NCBI RefSeq assembly: GCF_041261225.1
Contig: NZ_JBGCCN010000004.1
Location: forward strand, 1 to 64,000
Direction of reading: 5' to 3'
Origin: Streptomyces sp. V4I8
GTDB lineage: Bacteria; Actinomycetota; Actinomycetes; Streptomycetales; Streptomycetaceae
Length of the DNA stretch: 64,000 nucleotides
How positions within the stretch are numbered: the stretch's first letter is position 1; every line of letters begins with the position of its first letter. Below are positions 45,488 through 55,221 of this stretch, one piece after another. The position numbers were made by a program, and so were the translations under genes. The notes beneath the pieces were generated by a model. The model was given only the letters and a program-made list of their open reading frames with translations. It was not told the DNA's origin and searched no databases.

Positions 45488-45754
45488 TCACATTCCTGTC
45501 GGCGACCGAACCTCCACGGACCGGCAAGGCCGGTGAGCCGTTCCAGAAGATCTGTCGCCTCTGGTGCCCCCATTGGCGACGGTCGTCAGGTGTGTGCGTC
45601 GTCCCCTCTGTAGGGCCGAGTGGCCTAGCACGGGCGGGACTTGACGGTTCCGGCCCGTTCCGAGCAGTTGGGCCGCCTCGCTTTGTGCTGCGGCGGCCCC
45701 GGAGATCTGCTCCGCCCAATGCCTTGCCATCACCGGCTCACGGATCGTGGACAT
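45488..45754 (-). CDS. Possible small protein coupled to the upstream gene
   Basis: The ATG at 45754 overlaps the end of the preceding ORF by 17 bases. The first 35 residues (STIREPVMARHWAEQISGAA, then AQSEAAQLLGTG) look natural. The remainder is Arg/Gly/Ser-rich and may be out of frame after an indel. Coupling is the main support. Confidence 0.3.
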   Translation of the reverse strand: MSTIREPVMARHWAEQISGAAAAQSEAAQLLGTGRNRQVPPVLGHSALQRGRRTHLTTVANGGTRGDRSSGTAHRPCRSVEVRSPTGM

Positions 45755-45983
45755 CCCTCACTTCGATCTCGCACGCGAGGCCCGAGAACGCCGCGAGCCG
45801 CTCCTTCACCGCGCCGCGGACATCACCAGCCAGCGACACCTGTAACTCGGTGGTTGCGTCAGCGTCATCCGAGCGGCTGACGGAAACCTGGAAGAGGTAC
45901 GGATCCACCGTCCTCAGCACTTCGAGAACCTCAGCGTGGATATCGTTCCGCACCGTCGCCGAGACTTGTGTACGGGCAGTCAT
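45738..45983 (-). CDS. Small alpha/beta hypothetical protein (81 aa)
   Basis: The ATG at 45983 is preceded by GGGAGA. The sequence alternates helix and strands: EVLEVLRTVDPYLFQVSVSR, TTELQVSLAGDVRGAVKERL and ACEIEVRDV, with a beta-alpha-beta look. It may be a small ligand-binding or dimerising protein. No family is recognised. It is followed by a coupled ORF. Confidence 0.55.
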   Translation of the reverse strand: MTARTQVSATVRNDIHAEVLEVLRTVDPYLFQVSVSRSDDADATTELQVSLAGDVRGAVKERLAAFSGLACEIEVRDVHDP

Positions 45984-46015
45984 GGTCGTCTCCCTTGCGG
46001 TAGCCCTCTCCAGCA

Positions 46016-46355
46016 TTACCCCGCGCTGCAACCCACGCATGCGGGCTGCGCCTCCGGACGCGGATGCCCGACGGACGCACTCAAGCCCGCCTCAACCCCG
46101 TTCCGCGTCTTCCCCACGTCTTTCCGCGCGTACGGCGGCACCGCAGCCCGCACATCGCGGGTGTGAGGTCCCGCCAGGGCCAACGGCGCAGTCTCCCAGG
46201 TGCGAGCCTGTGCCGGAGCCCACTTGGTATGGACGGGTGGCCCGTACCGGTCCCGCAGTTCCTGGCCCCTGTCGTGTGCCTGGTCCACCGCACGCCGCAC
46301 CGCGACGAGTTCATCAAGAGTGCCGGCGACGTGCCCGCGTCCTGCAGCCGAAGCC
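46016..46355 (-). pseudogene. Hypothetical protein, probably frameshifted
   Basis: This frame reads GTLDELVAVRRAVDQAHDRG, then QELRDRYGPPVHTKWAPAQA and PPYARKDVGKTRNGVEAG with good codon usage. It lacks a start. The adjoining upstream bases encode GVYEDTVREMRPERDHVRV in another frame from about 46470. One indel near 46330 would unite them into a protein of about 150 residues. Function unknown. Confidence 0.35.
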
Positions 46356-46560
46356 CGCCCGGGGCTGACGCGCCACGCCGTTCCTCAGCGGCCAGACTGG
46401 GGCGAGGGCTTCCATTCACTCGCACGTGATCACGTTCCGGACGCATTTCCCGCACCGTGTCTTCATAGACGCCCATGATGCAGTCCACACGTGACTGGTC
46501 CTTGGGGCGACACGTTGCGCCCCCACAATCACCATGCTCGCCGCTTGTCGCTGGCCCCAG

Positions 46561-47142
46561 TCACGCCATCGGCTGCGTGGCGTACAGGTTTCGGACGCGG
46601 CTGCTGAGGGCGTCACATGCCTCGTTCACTACCGACCCCACTGACCGAAAGTCGACCTCATCCTGTTTCACGGCCTCGGTCACGGCCAGATCGATGGCTT
46701 CCATCGCCCGCCAGACCCGGTCCCGCACGACGTCGTCGAGAATTAAGCCCACGTTGGTGTGCAAGGCGCCCTCGGCAGCTTCCAGCGTCTCGTTCGCAGC
46801 ACGGAGTTCACCCTCTGGGCTGGGCCTGTTCTGGGCCTGCGCCTCACGAACTTCACGGGCAGCGGCGACGAAGCAGAACAGTTGCTCCCTATAGGCGTGA
46901 AGCTTCATATTGGTTTCGATCAAATTTTGTAACTCGAAATCCACTCGGCGCTGTTCTGCGGCAGCAGCCGCCTCTGCGGCTGTCTCTGCGCGCCGTCGTC
47001 TGTGTGCCAGCCATCCGCTGACCTGCGTCGCCAGGCCCGCGATAAAGAACGCCGCGACGCCCCACCAGAACTTCCATCCCTCCATGGTCTGAAGTGCAAG
47101 GAAAAACGCTGCGACACCCCACCAGAACTTCCATCCCTCCAT
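46561..47142 (-). CDS. Membrane-anchored coiled-coil protein with duplicated N-terminus
   Basis: 193 residues if the first of two repeated starts is used (ATG 47142), or 174 from ATG 47085. The N-terminal MEGWKFWWGVAAFF is present twice in tandem 57 bases apart, and the second copy leads into one membrane helix (FFIAGLATQVSGWLA). Then come basic residues, an Ala/Glu-rich helix (RRAETAAEAAAAAEQRRVD) and a long helical body. I infer an inner-membrane anchor with a cytoplasmic helical domain. The family is not recognised. The duplication makes the true start ambiguous. Confidence 0.6.
   Translation of the reverse strand: MEGWKFWWGVAAFFLALQTMEGWKFWWGVAAFFIAGLATQVSGWLAHRRRRAETAAEAAAAAEQRRVDFELQNLIETNMKLHAYREQLFCFVAAAREVREAQAQNRPSPEGELRAANETLEAAEGALHTNVGLILDDVVRDRVWRAMEAIDLAVTEAVKQDEVDFRSVGSVVNEACDALSSRVRNLYATQPMA
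47029..47142. repeat. Tandem 57-bp duplication at a gene start
   Basis: Two adjacent 57-bp units (47029-47085 and 47086-47142). Their last 40 or so bases are nearly identical and each ends in a start codon encoding MEGWKFWWGVAAFF. It recently duplicated the start codon and half a membrane helix. Confidence 0.8.
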
Positions 47143-47499
47143 GGCTCGGAGTGTATGGCTGGGCCTCACTGGATCGGTGGCACGCAGCAGCGAACATCCA
47201 CTGCGAGGCAGGCGCACTCCCATCGGGATCATAGGTGGAACCTATGCTCAGACCGCAGAGGATTGTGACCAGCCGTGATTGAGAACCTTGCGTGACGCTC
47301 CAGCGCAACGCCGCAGCTCAAACACCTCGATCACGCACGAACAGACTCACCTTTCAATAGCTTATCCGATCAAGCGACAAATCACTCACTTGGTTTGTCT
47401 GCTCGTCACGGCAAGTCGCCGTAATGATCTTTATCCGTGCGTCTGGTCTGCGTGAAAGACCCCGACGGGAGTCTGACCAGTTATGAAAGCGAGTTACTA
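47143..47499. other. Divergent intergenic region
   Basis: Lies between the minus-strand membrane protein and the plus-strand surface protein. An AT-richer patch at 47340-47440 is the likely promoter area. No gene seen. Confidence 0.45.
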
Positions 47500-50232
47500 A
47501 TGGAGTGGCGGCAGCGCCGGCGGTGGGCCGGTGGGATGTCTTTGGCGTTATCGAGTGCGTTGGCGGCGTCGCTCGCGGCGACGGGTGTGGTGTCGTCGGC
47601 GTGGGCTGATGCCGGGGATGGTCAGGCGACGGTTCGTGTGGTGCGGGAGGTGAACGCGAACGGTCGATGGGACTCGGTGCTGGAGCCGGGCTGGGCCGGG
47701 GTCCAGGTCGTGCTGACCGATGACGCGGGCAACTCGGTCACCGGGACCACGGATGCGAACGGTGTGGTGAAGCTGGACCCGGGCAGCAGTCTGTCGAAGG
47801 GGAAGTACCGGATCGAGGTGAAGAACCCGGATCCGAAGGTGTATTCGCCCGGCCAGGCTTCGCCACGGACGGATCTGCTGGACCGGACCGTGCTGTCCTC
47901 GAACGTGGAGTTCGTGGACCTCTCCGGCGGCAAGAACGTGGAGATCACGACCTCCTTCTGGAGCCCGGAGGACTACTGCCAGGGGAATGTCCGACTGGCT
48001 GCCGTCTGCCAGAACGCCAACATTCCGACTGCCGCGCCGCCGAGCAAGCGCACGCTGTCGTCGTTCACGTTCAACACGCGCGGTGACGCCGTTGCAAACC
48101 CTGGCCTGGTCACGGACTTGTCGACTGAGGCGGAGACTGGCACGCAGTGGGGGCTTGGTTACAACAAGGTGACCAGGCAGCTGTTCACGTCCGCGTACGC
48201 GAAGCGGGGCACCAAGTACGGTCCCGGCGGACCCGGCGCGATCTACCGGACCAACCCGGCCACTGGGGCCACCGCGTTGTTCACCCGGGTCCCCAACCCC
48301 GGCACCACGCCACACCAGCCGGATGTCAACATGGACTTGGCGTTCGGTTCGGTGGTGGGCAAGGAGTCGCTGGGTGACCTGGACATCACCCCGGACGGCA
48401 AGGACCTGTTCGTCGTCAACCTGCACGACCGCAGGCTCTACCGCTATGACGCCATGCAGGCCACCGCCGCCGCGCCGAAGGCCTCCTACTCCATCCCGGA
48501 CCCGGGCTGTGCCGCGGCCGGTGACTGGCGCCCCTTCGGCCTGGGTATCCAGGACGGCAAGGTGTTTGTCGGCGGTGTGTGCTCGGCGCAGTCCACCGGC
48601 CGCAAGGCCGATCTGCGGGCTGTCGTGTGGGAATTCGACCGGACCACGGGTCAGTTCACCAACACGGTCATGGACCAGCCGCTGACCTACCCCCACTACG
48701 CCCTCTCGCCACCCGCCGCGGACTTCTGCCGCGGCCGCACCTGGTACCCGTGGACCAACACCCGGCCCGCGACCCAGGACGGCGTGGCCTGCCCCCCTGG
48801 TGGGATCGCGAATCCGGAGCCGGAACTCTCCGACATCGACTTCGAGACCAACGGCGACATGGTCGTCAGCTTCGCCGACCGCTTCCCCGACCGCACCGGC
48901 TGGGCCCTGCCCGATCTCCCCGGCTACCCGGCGACGACCACATTCCAGGGCGGTGACATCAACCGGGCCTGCCGCGGCGCCAACCACATGTTCGTCCTGG
49001 ACGGCAACGGCGCCTGCACCAACAACGCCACCGCAGCCACCGCCGGCGTATCCCAGCCCCTGGACGTACAGGAGTTCTACCCCGGCGACCACGTGTCCGG
49101 GTACAACGGGATTCACTCGGAAACCGCTCAGGGTTCGGTGGCCATCTCCAAAGTGGAGACCACCATGCCCCTCATCTCGGAGGACCCCATCCTGGACCCG
49201 GTCACCGGGCACGGCCTGCACTGGCTCAACCGCAGCAACGGCACCCGCGTGTCCGAGGACAACACCAGTGGTCTGTACATGAACGCCGACTTCGGCAAGG
49301 CACGCGGCATGGGTGACCTGGAGACGATGTGTGATCAGGCGCCGTTGCAGTTGGGTAACCGGGTGTGGCAGGACACGGATGAGGACGGTATCCAGGATCC
49401 GGGTGAGCAGCCGTTGGTGGGTGCGACGGTGAATCTGTATGACGCCGACGGCAACAAGATCGGCACCACGGTCACCAACTCACGGGGTGAGTACTACTTC
49501 GACTCCACGATCACCAAGAACGTGGCGGCCGAGGACCTGCAGTACGGCCGGACGTACACCATCAAGATGGACAACCCGGCCGACTACCAGGCCGGCGGAG
49601 TCCTGGAGGGCTCGTCGCCTACCCGTCCGAACGTCGGCGACAACGAGCAGATCGACTCCAACGGCGAGACCGGCGGCAGCCCGTTCCCGGCCATCACCGT
49701 CACCCCGCAGGGCGCGGGGCAGAACAACCACAGCGGCGACTTCGGGTTCACCAAGTCCAGCGTCGACCTGGGCGTCGACAAGACCGCCCCCGCCAAGGTC
49801 CTGGGCGGAGCGGCCATCGAATACCAGGTCACCGTCACCAACAACGGCCCCAACGACTCGACCGGCTGGAAGGTGACCGACCCCATCCCGGCCGGGATCA
49901 CCGACGCCCGTACCGCCGACCCCGGGTGCAGCATCAACAACCAGATCCTCACCTGCACCGGCGGTCCGCTCAAGGTGGGGCAGAGCCACATCATCACCGT
50001 CCGCGGACTGGCCCCGAACCCGCCCGTCGACACGATGATCGAGAACTGTGCGGTGGTCATGGGCAACGAGCCCGACCCCAACCCCAGCAACGACAAGGCG
50101 TGTGACCCGACCGAGATCGACGTCCCCGTCATCGACCCGGCCATCGGCACCACCACCGCCGCCGCACTCCTGACCCTCACCGGCACCCTCTACCACCACC
50201 GCCGACGCCACACCATCGAAAGGACCCGATAA
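47500..50232 (+). CDS. Secreted wall-associated protein with SdrD-type B and DUF11 domains, paralogue 1
   Basis: 910 residues from ATG 47500. Signal peptide: basic RQRRRWAGG, then SLALSSALAASLAATGVVS and SAWA. A Cna-B-like domain follows (EPGWAGVQVVLTDDAGNSV; TTDANGVVKLDPG). A propeller-like central domain spans about 150-600 (LGYNKVTRQLFTSAYAKRG; LGDLDITPDGKDLFVV; FGLGIQDGKVFVGGVC). An SdrD B-like domain lies at about 620-760 (LGNRVWQDTDEDGIQDPGEQ; VNLYDADGNKIGTTVTNSRG) and a DUF11-type domain at about 770-880 (YQVTVTNNGPNDSTGWKVTD). The C-terminus IDPAIGTTTAAALLTLTGTL followed by YHHRRRH is a membrane stretch with a basic tail but no canonical LPxTG. A strong hairpin follows. Nearly identical ends to the paralogue at 58865. 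Confidence 0.82.
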   Translation: MEWRQRRRWAGGMSLALSSALAASLAATGVVSSAWADAGDGQATVRVVREVNANGRWDSVLEPGWAGVQVVLTDDAGNSVTGTTDANGVVKLDPGSSLSKGKYRIEVKNPDPKVYSPGQASPRTDLLDRTVLSSNVEFVDLSGGKNVEITTSFWSPEDYCQGNVRLAAVCQNANIPTAAPPSKRTLSSFTFNTRGDAVANPGLVTDLSTEAETGTQWGLGYNKVTRQLFTSAYAKRGTKYGPGGPGAIYRTNPATGATALFTRVPNPGTTPHQPDVNMDLAFGSVVGKESLGDLDITPDGKDLFVVNLHDRRLYRYDAMQATAAAPKASYSIPDPGCAAAGDWRPFGLGIQDGKVFVGGVCSAQSTGRKADLRAVVWEFDRTTGQFTNTVMDQPLTYPHYALSPPAADFCRGRTWYPWTNTRPATQDGVACPPGGIANPEPELSDIDFETNGDMVVSFADRFPDRTGWALPDLPGYPATTTFQGGDINRACRGANHMFVLDGNGACTNNATAATAGVSQPLDVQEFYPGDHVSGYNGIHSETAQGSVAISKVETTMPLISEDPILDPVTGHGLHWLNRSNGTRVSEDNTSGLYMNADFGKARGMGDLETMCDQAPLQLGNRVWQDTDEDGIQDPGEQPLVGATVNLYDADGNKIGTTVTNSRGEYYFDSTITKNVAAEDLQYGRTYTIKMDNPADYQAGGVLEGSSPTRPNVGDNEQIDSNGETGGSPFPAITVTPQGAGQNNHSGDFGFTKSSVDLGVDKTAPAKVLGGAAIEYQVTVTNNGPNDSTGWKVTDPIPAGITDARTADPGCSINNQILTCTGGPLKVGQSHIITVRGLAPNPPVDTMIENCAVVMGNEPDPNPSNDKACDPTEIDVPVIDPAIGTTTAAALLTLTGTLYHHRRRHTIERTR

Positions 50233-50265
50233 ACACCATCGACGCATCCAACCCCCCTCTGACTG

Positions 50266-50307
50266 ACGCCTGGTCCTCCCCCGCACCCGCTGGGGAGGAC
50301 CAGGCGT
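50266..50307 (+). terminator. Strong hairpin terminator after paralogue 1
   Basis: A 16-bp perfect stem (acgcctggtcctcccc / ggggaggaccaggcgt) with a 10-base loop starts 34 bases past the stop codon. There is no U run, as is usual in Streptomyces. Confidence 0.85.
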
Positions 50308-50388
50308 TGATATCGCCAGTCGGGGGAGCCATCGTCATATCTGGTGCAAAGGTCTCACCGGCTGCGTGCCCGTCTTGAGCCTCCTTAG

Positions 50389-52105
50389 CCCTGGCTATTC
50401 AGCGGAATTGGTTGAGCTGACAGCCTGACAGCAGAAAGGTGCCGTTGACCTGCGAGGATGCGAGTGTCTACGTCGTATCCGCTGCAGAGAGCAAGGCACC
50501 TTTCTGGTGGTCGAGAGTACAGGGTGGGACCGTCGGCTGTCCGTGGCTGCTGACGGGAAGAAGCTGGTAGGGCACGCGGGGGCGGTGCTGCTGCGGAAAC
50601 TGGCCGACCGCCTGGGGCTGACGGGTGGACTGGCCCGGGTGCTGCCGTCGAGTACGGCGGCCGGGTGGCGGGAGCGGAGCGGGGTGCTGGTCCAGCTGGC
50701 TGTGGCGATCGTGCTCGGAGCACGGAGTCTGCTGGAGGCCGAGCAGCTCCACCTGCACCACCAGCAGCTCTTCGGTCCGGCTGTGTCGGACTCGACGATG
50801 CGCCGGGTGCTGGCCGGCCTCGACGAACACACGCTGCGAAAGATCGCGAAGGTGCGGCGGCGGGTGCGCCGCCAGGTGTGGGGCCTGCTGCATCTGCGGC
50901 CGGGCGGCTTCCCCTATCTCACCGTTGCCGGACGGCACTTGAAGGGCTGGATCGTCGTGGACCTGGACGCCACGGTCATCACTGCCGCTTCGAAGAAGGA
51001 AGGGGCAGCGGCGACGTTCAAGGGCACGTTCGGCTTCCACCCGCTGGCCGGCTGGTGCGCGAACACCGGTGAGAGCCTGGCAATGGAGCTGCGCTGCGGG
51101 AATGCCGGGGCGAACACCGTCGAGGACCACCTGCGCGTGCTGGCGGCCTGTCTGGAGCAGGTCCCCGGCTCCTCGCAGGCCAAGCTCCTCATCCGCGTCG
51201 ACGGCGCCGGGGCCACGCACGGTCTGCTGGAGCACCTGGAGTCACTGAACACGAAGCGGCGCACGGTCCGTTACACCGTCGGCTGGAAGATCACGCCCGA
51301 GGACGAGGCGGCGATCGCGAAACTCCCCGAAAGCGCATGGGAGACCTCCCTGCACCAGGACGGCAGCGTCCAGGAGGGCTACCAGGTCGCCGAGTTGACC
51401 GGGGTGAACACCCGCGAGGGCTGGCCCCAGGGGATGCGGCTGATCGTCCGCCGGGTCAGACCCTCACGGCGGCAGCACAAGAAGCTGACCGACTTCGAGA
51501 AACAGACCGGCTGGCGCTACTCGATCACCGCGACGAATATCCGGCACCTGTGGGGCATCCCCGGCTCGCACCAGGTCCAGTTCCTCGATGCCCTGCACCG
51601 CGACCACGCCGAGGTCGAGGATCGCATCCGCACCGGCAAAGCCATGGGCCTGCACAACCTCCCGTCCAAGTCGTGGCAGGTCAACGCCGGATGGATGCTT
51701 GCCTGCAACCTCGCGGCTGATCTCGACGCCTGGCTGCGGCTGCTCACCCTGCACGACCAGGACGGGCTCGAACACGCCGAGCCGGACACCATGCGCTTCC
51801 GCCTCTACCACCTGCCCGCCCGCCTCGCCGACCACGCCCGACGCCGCTACCTGCGCATCGAACGGACCTGGCCCTGGGCAAAGGCGTTCACCACCTGCTG
51901 GAGCAGGCTCACACAGCTTCCGGCCGTCACCTGACAGCCGGCCCCGCCCCGACCAGGACCAGGAAGGAGGAGGACCGCAGTCTCCGGGCCTGTGGAACCC
52001 GGCGCACCCCGCGGCGTTACGCGACGGCCCGTCCTCCAACGGCAGAGGACATTACGGGCGAACCGCCGGATCACTCAGCGACCGAAACCCGCTGACGAAT
52101 CGAGG
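50389..52105 (+). mobile_element. 1717-bp IS1380-family element B, copy 2, TTAG duplication
   Basis: Same ends and length as copy 1 at 18708-20424, in direct orientation. It is flanked by TTAG at 50385-50388 and 52106-52109. It sits between the terminator of the surface protein and the next secreted protein gene. Confidence 0.92.
50507..51934 (+). CDS. IS1380-family transposase B, copy 2
   Basis: 475 residues, identical to the protein at 18826-20253, intact DDE motifs (VVDLDATVITAASKKEG; LLIRVDGAGATHGLLEHL). Silent differences from copy 1 occur near 50776 and 51223. Confidence 0.9.
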   Translation: MVESTGWDRRLSVAADGKKLVGHAGAVLLRKLADRLGLTGGLARVLPSSTAAGWRERSGVLVQLAVAIVLGARSLLEAEQLHLHHQQLFGPAVSDSTMRRVLAGLDEHTLRKIAKVRRRVRRQVWGLLHLRPGGFPYLTVAGRHLKGWIVVDLDATVITAASKKEGAAATFKGTFGFHPLAGWCANTGESLAMELRCGNAGANTVEDHLRVLAACLEQVPGSSQAKLLIRVDGAGATHGLLEHLESLNTKRRTVRYTVGWKITPEDEAAIAKLPESAWETSLHQDGSVQEGYQVAELTGVNTREGWPQGMRLIVRRVRPSRRQHKKLTDFEKQTGWRYSITATNIRHLWGIPGSHQVQFLDALHRDHAEVEDRIRTGKAMGLHNLPSKSWQVNAGWMLACNLAADLDAWLRLLTLHDQDGLEHAEPDTMRFRLYHLPARLADHARRRYLRIERTWPWAKAFTTCWSRLTQLPAVT

Positions 52106-52289
52106 TTAGTCCTGCTGTGGAGTTCTTCGCGAGAGGGCGCGCCGAGTCAGCAGCACACATCACTGGGTAACTGGCAATGAACTACAAGTGACAGAGCTTG
52201 GCACGGTATTTGTCAATCTGCTGACAAGGGCACTCACCTGCGGCGACGTAGTCTGTCTTGACGCGAGTCAGGAAAGGGCCCGGGGGTAA

Positions 52290-54542
52290 ATGCGCTTACG
52301 CACGGTAGGAATTGTCGCGACTGCTTTCTCGTTGGCTGCTGTGTCATGGGCAGGGGCCGGCACGGGAGCTCCGTCTGCCGCCGCTGTGTCGGCGCCGGCC
52401 ACGATGACGGCGGACGAGCTGCCCACCTGGCAGACCAACGGCATTGTGTGGGCCATGGCCCAGGCGGGCGGCGTGGTCTTCGCCGGCGGCACCTTCTCGG
52501 CGGTCAGGCCGCCGGGTGCGAGCGCCGGTACGCAGGAACGCCCGGCGGTGAACTTCGTGGCGCTGGACGCGGCGTCGGGCCGGCCGACGTCGTGTCAGCT
52601 GTCGTTCACGGTGGGTTCCGGCCTTGCGACGGTTCGGGCGCTCGCGGTGTCGCCGGATCGCAAGACGCTGTACGCGGGCGGCCGCTTCGGGACCGTCAAT
52701 GGCGTCAAGGTGAGCAACGTGGCCGCCATCGACATCAAGACGTGCAAGCCGAAGGCGGGCTTCAGGCCATCGGTGAACGCCACCGTGCGGGCGCTGGCAG
52801 CCACCGACGACAGCGTCTACCTCGGCGGCGACTTCACCTCCGTCGCCGGTCAGGCCCGGCGCTACTTCGCCTCCGTCACTCGCGCATCGGCGACACTGCG
52901 TCCATGGACGGTCAACAGCGATGCGGTTGCCCGCGCCATCGAGGTCACCCCGGACGAAAAGAACGTCATCCTTGGCGGCGACTTCCGCCACATCAACGGG
53001 GCCGACTCCCACGCCCTCGCCGTTGTCAACAGCGACAGTGGGGCTCTGACCAGGAACTATCCAGCGAACTTCATACCCGTTACGTCAACAGTCAAGGACA
53101 TCACCACCGACGCCACCAGCTTCTACACCGCGAGCGAGGACATCGCCACGCCCTCCTTCGACGGCCGTATCGCCTTCGATCTCAACGGCTTCAACCAGCG
53201 CTGGCGGGACACCTGCTGGGGCGCGACGCAGGCGGTCGAGGTCCACAAGGGTGTGCTGTACTCCGCCTCGCACGCCCACGACTGCTCGTCCATGGGCGGG
53301 TTCCCGGAGCTGCATGACCGGCAGCACCTGCTCGCCCAGTCCGTGGGGGATCCGAAGGCGCTGGCTTGGTTCCCCGACACCAATGACGGGCTCGGTGAGA
53401 GGATCGGGCCGCGGGTGATCACGACGGCGTCGAAGCACGGCACCGATTACCTATGGGTGGGCGGTGAGTTCACCACGGTGCAGGGCAAACCGCAGCAGGG
53501 CCTGACCCGGTTCGCGAACCATCCGGACACGGGTACGCCGTCGGTGCCGCAGGTGAGTGCGTCCAGCACCCGGCCGGGTGCGGTCGACGTACGCTGGCAG
53601 TCCAGTCTTGACCTGGACGACAACGAGTTGACCTATCGGGTTTACCGCAACGGCTCCGCCGAGCCGGTCCACACCGTCACCGGCTCGTCCCTGCTGGAGA
53701 ACCGTCCCCAGTTGACGTACACCGATACCGACGTCACGCCTGGGTCCACCTACACGTACCGGATCACTGCCGGCGACGGCACCAACACCAGCGCCAAGTC
53801 CACATCCGCCAGGGTCACCGCGGCCACGACAGCGAGCCCGTACGAGCAGCAGGTAGTCGCCGACGGGGCCGACCTCTACTGGCAGTTCGAGGAGAAGTCC
53901 GGGACTTTCGCCGCTGACTCATCGGGCAAGGACAACGGCGGCGTGCACAAGGGCAGCCCCCTCCGCGGTGCGGTCCCCGGCGCCGTGCCAGGTTCCCACT
54001 CCGCGGTCGGTTATCTCGGTGACAACGAGTACACCTACAGCGACCGCGCTACCGGCACTCTCGCGGAGTACTCCTTGGAGATGTGGTTGAAGACCACCTC
54101 GCCCACTGGCGGCAAGCTCATCGGCCTGGACCGCCGCAGCGGTTGGCCGGCCGGCCACCAAGATGACAAGCACATGTACATGGGCGCTGACGGCCGTGTG
54201 AACTTCGGAGTGTTCAACGGGGCACCCCAGATCGTCAGCAGTGGCGCGCCCCTCAATGACGGCCGGTGGCATCACGTCGTCGCCACCCAGGGGCCTGGCG
54301 GGATGCAGCTCTACGTGGACGGGGCACTTCAGGCGAGCAACCCGGGCGTGACCACCAGCGCCGATTACAGCGGCTATTGGGCCGTCGGCGGGAGTGAATC
54401 GCAAGGACTGAGCCGCTGGCCGAACCCGCCGTCGACCCTGTTTTTCAACGGCCAGATCGACGAGACCGCTGTTTACCCGAGCGTTCTGTCCCCCGCTCAG
54501 GTGGTACAGCATCATGCGCTCGGCGTCCAGGCCGCACCTTGA
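52290..54542 (+). CDS. Secreted propeller / fibronectin III / LamG-like protein
   Basis: 750 residues. The signal peptide (VGIVATAFSLAAVSWAGAG) cleaves near SAAAVSA. Residues 45-410 form a repeated-blade domain with VVFAGGTFSAVRPPGAS, TLYAGGRFGTVNGVKVSNVA, VYLGGDFTSVAGQARRYFAS, VILGGDFRHINGADSHALAV and YLWVGGEFTTVQGKPQQGL. The (V/L)GGDF(T)xV(N/A)G repeats are typical of this propeller family. An Fn3 domain at about 420-515 (GAVDVRWQSSLDLDDNELTY; TYTYRITAGDGTNTSAKS) is followed by a concanavalin/LamG-like domain at about 530-745 (EYSLEMWLKTTSPTGGKL; GRWHHVVATQGPGGMQLYVDG). It probably binds polysaccharide or glycoprotein outside the cell. No anchor is seen. Confidence 0.85.
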   Translation: MRLRTVGIVATAFSLAAVSWAGAGTGAPSAAAVSAPATMTADELPTWQTNGIVWAMAQAGGVVFAGGTFSAVRPPGASAGTQERPAVNFVALDAASGRPTSCQLSFTVGSGLATVRALAVSPDRKTLYAGGRFGTVNGVKVSNVAAIDIKTCKPKAGFRPSVNATVRALAATDDSVYLGGDFTSVAGQARRYFASVTRASATLRPWTVNSDAVARAIEVTPDEKNVILGGDFRHINGADSHALAVVNSDSGALTRNYPANFIPVTSTVKDITTDATSFYTASEDIATPSFDGRIAFDLNGFNQRWRDTCWGATQAVEVHKGVLYSASHAHDCSSMGGFPELHDRQHLLAQSVGDPKALAWFPDTNDGLGERIGPRVITTASKHGTDYLWVGGEFTTVQGKPQQGLTRFANHPDTGTPSVPQVSASSTRPGAVDVRWQSSLDLDDNELTYRVYRNGSAEPVHTVTGSSLLENRPQLTYTDTDVTPGSTYTYRITAGDGTNTSAKSTSARVTAATTASPYEQQVVADGADLYWQFEEKSGTFAADSSGKDNGGVHKGSPLRGAVPGAVPGSHSAVGYLGDNEYTYSDRATGTLAEYSLEMWLKTTSPTGGKLIGLDRRSGWPAGHQDDKHMYMGADGRVNFGVFNGAPQIVSSGAPLNDGRWHHVVATQGPGGMQLYVDGALQASNPGVTTSADYSGYWAVGGSESQGLSRWPNPPSTLFFNGQIDETAVYPSVLSPAQVVQHHALGVQAAP

Positions 54543-55221
54543 TAAGGGGAGTATGAAGTACCTCCTGTCCCCACCTTCGGCAGTGCCTGAGTCTGACGGC
54601 ACCGCGGCTCGGTTTTCCAGACTCGCCCGTTGAGGACTGAAGGCCTTGGTGAGGCGAGGTGCCGACGCAACGAACCGGATGCCGTCAAGCAGACAGGCGA
54701 GACTACCCTTCCGGGTGGTCATCCTCGGGATGGAGTACGCGCGCAGGCTCAGGTTGTGAGCTACTCGTCTTTCACGCGGCCAGCGGCGCACGGCAAATGG
54801 AGGAGATGTCTGTTCCACCCGTCGCCACCGAAAAATGCACTGACCGCATGGCAATGGATCGAAACCTGAAGGAAGATTCGGAAGGGCACGATCCCGCTCG
54901 TCGGTAAGTGAGCCTTCTTCGAGTGATCACGGGACGGGCCGCGAACCCTGCCAGGCGGCGCTCGACAGCGGCTGACGTCCTTAGTAGAAATCTCTCAGCG
55001 CCCTCGACGGGGACTGGACGACTTTTACGCATGGAGCCCCCAATTCCCGTCGGGGGCCCCACAGTTGCACGGGAAGCAAGGCGTAACGGCGAGAGTGCCG
55101 GGGCCGGTGTCGATCACTTCGAGCAGTCATCGGTAGCGGTTGAGGGGCCTGCGCGTACGTAGCAAGATGCGCCCACAAAGCACTGAAAAAAGCAGGAAAT
55201 AGACACGGATCACGGATCCTT
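54543..55221. other. Intergenic, no gene seen
   Basis: About 680 bp. Several short frames on both strands lack ribosome sites and natural composition. No clear terminator hairpin follows the LamG-type gene. Confidence 0.5.

Noticed and set aside
47548..49221. Long antisense open frame (about 557 codons) opposite surface-protein paralogue 1
   Set aside because: Arg/Val/Gly-rich composition and lack of a start signal mark it as a frame kept open by high GC at third positions of the real gene. The same holds for the antisense frame at 59897-61594.
18708..52105. Composite transposon bounded by the two IS1380-B copies
   Set aside because: Each copy has its own, different target duplication (TTAA and TTAG) and the outer flanks do not match, so the copies inserted independently.
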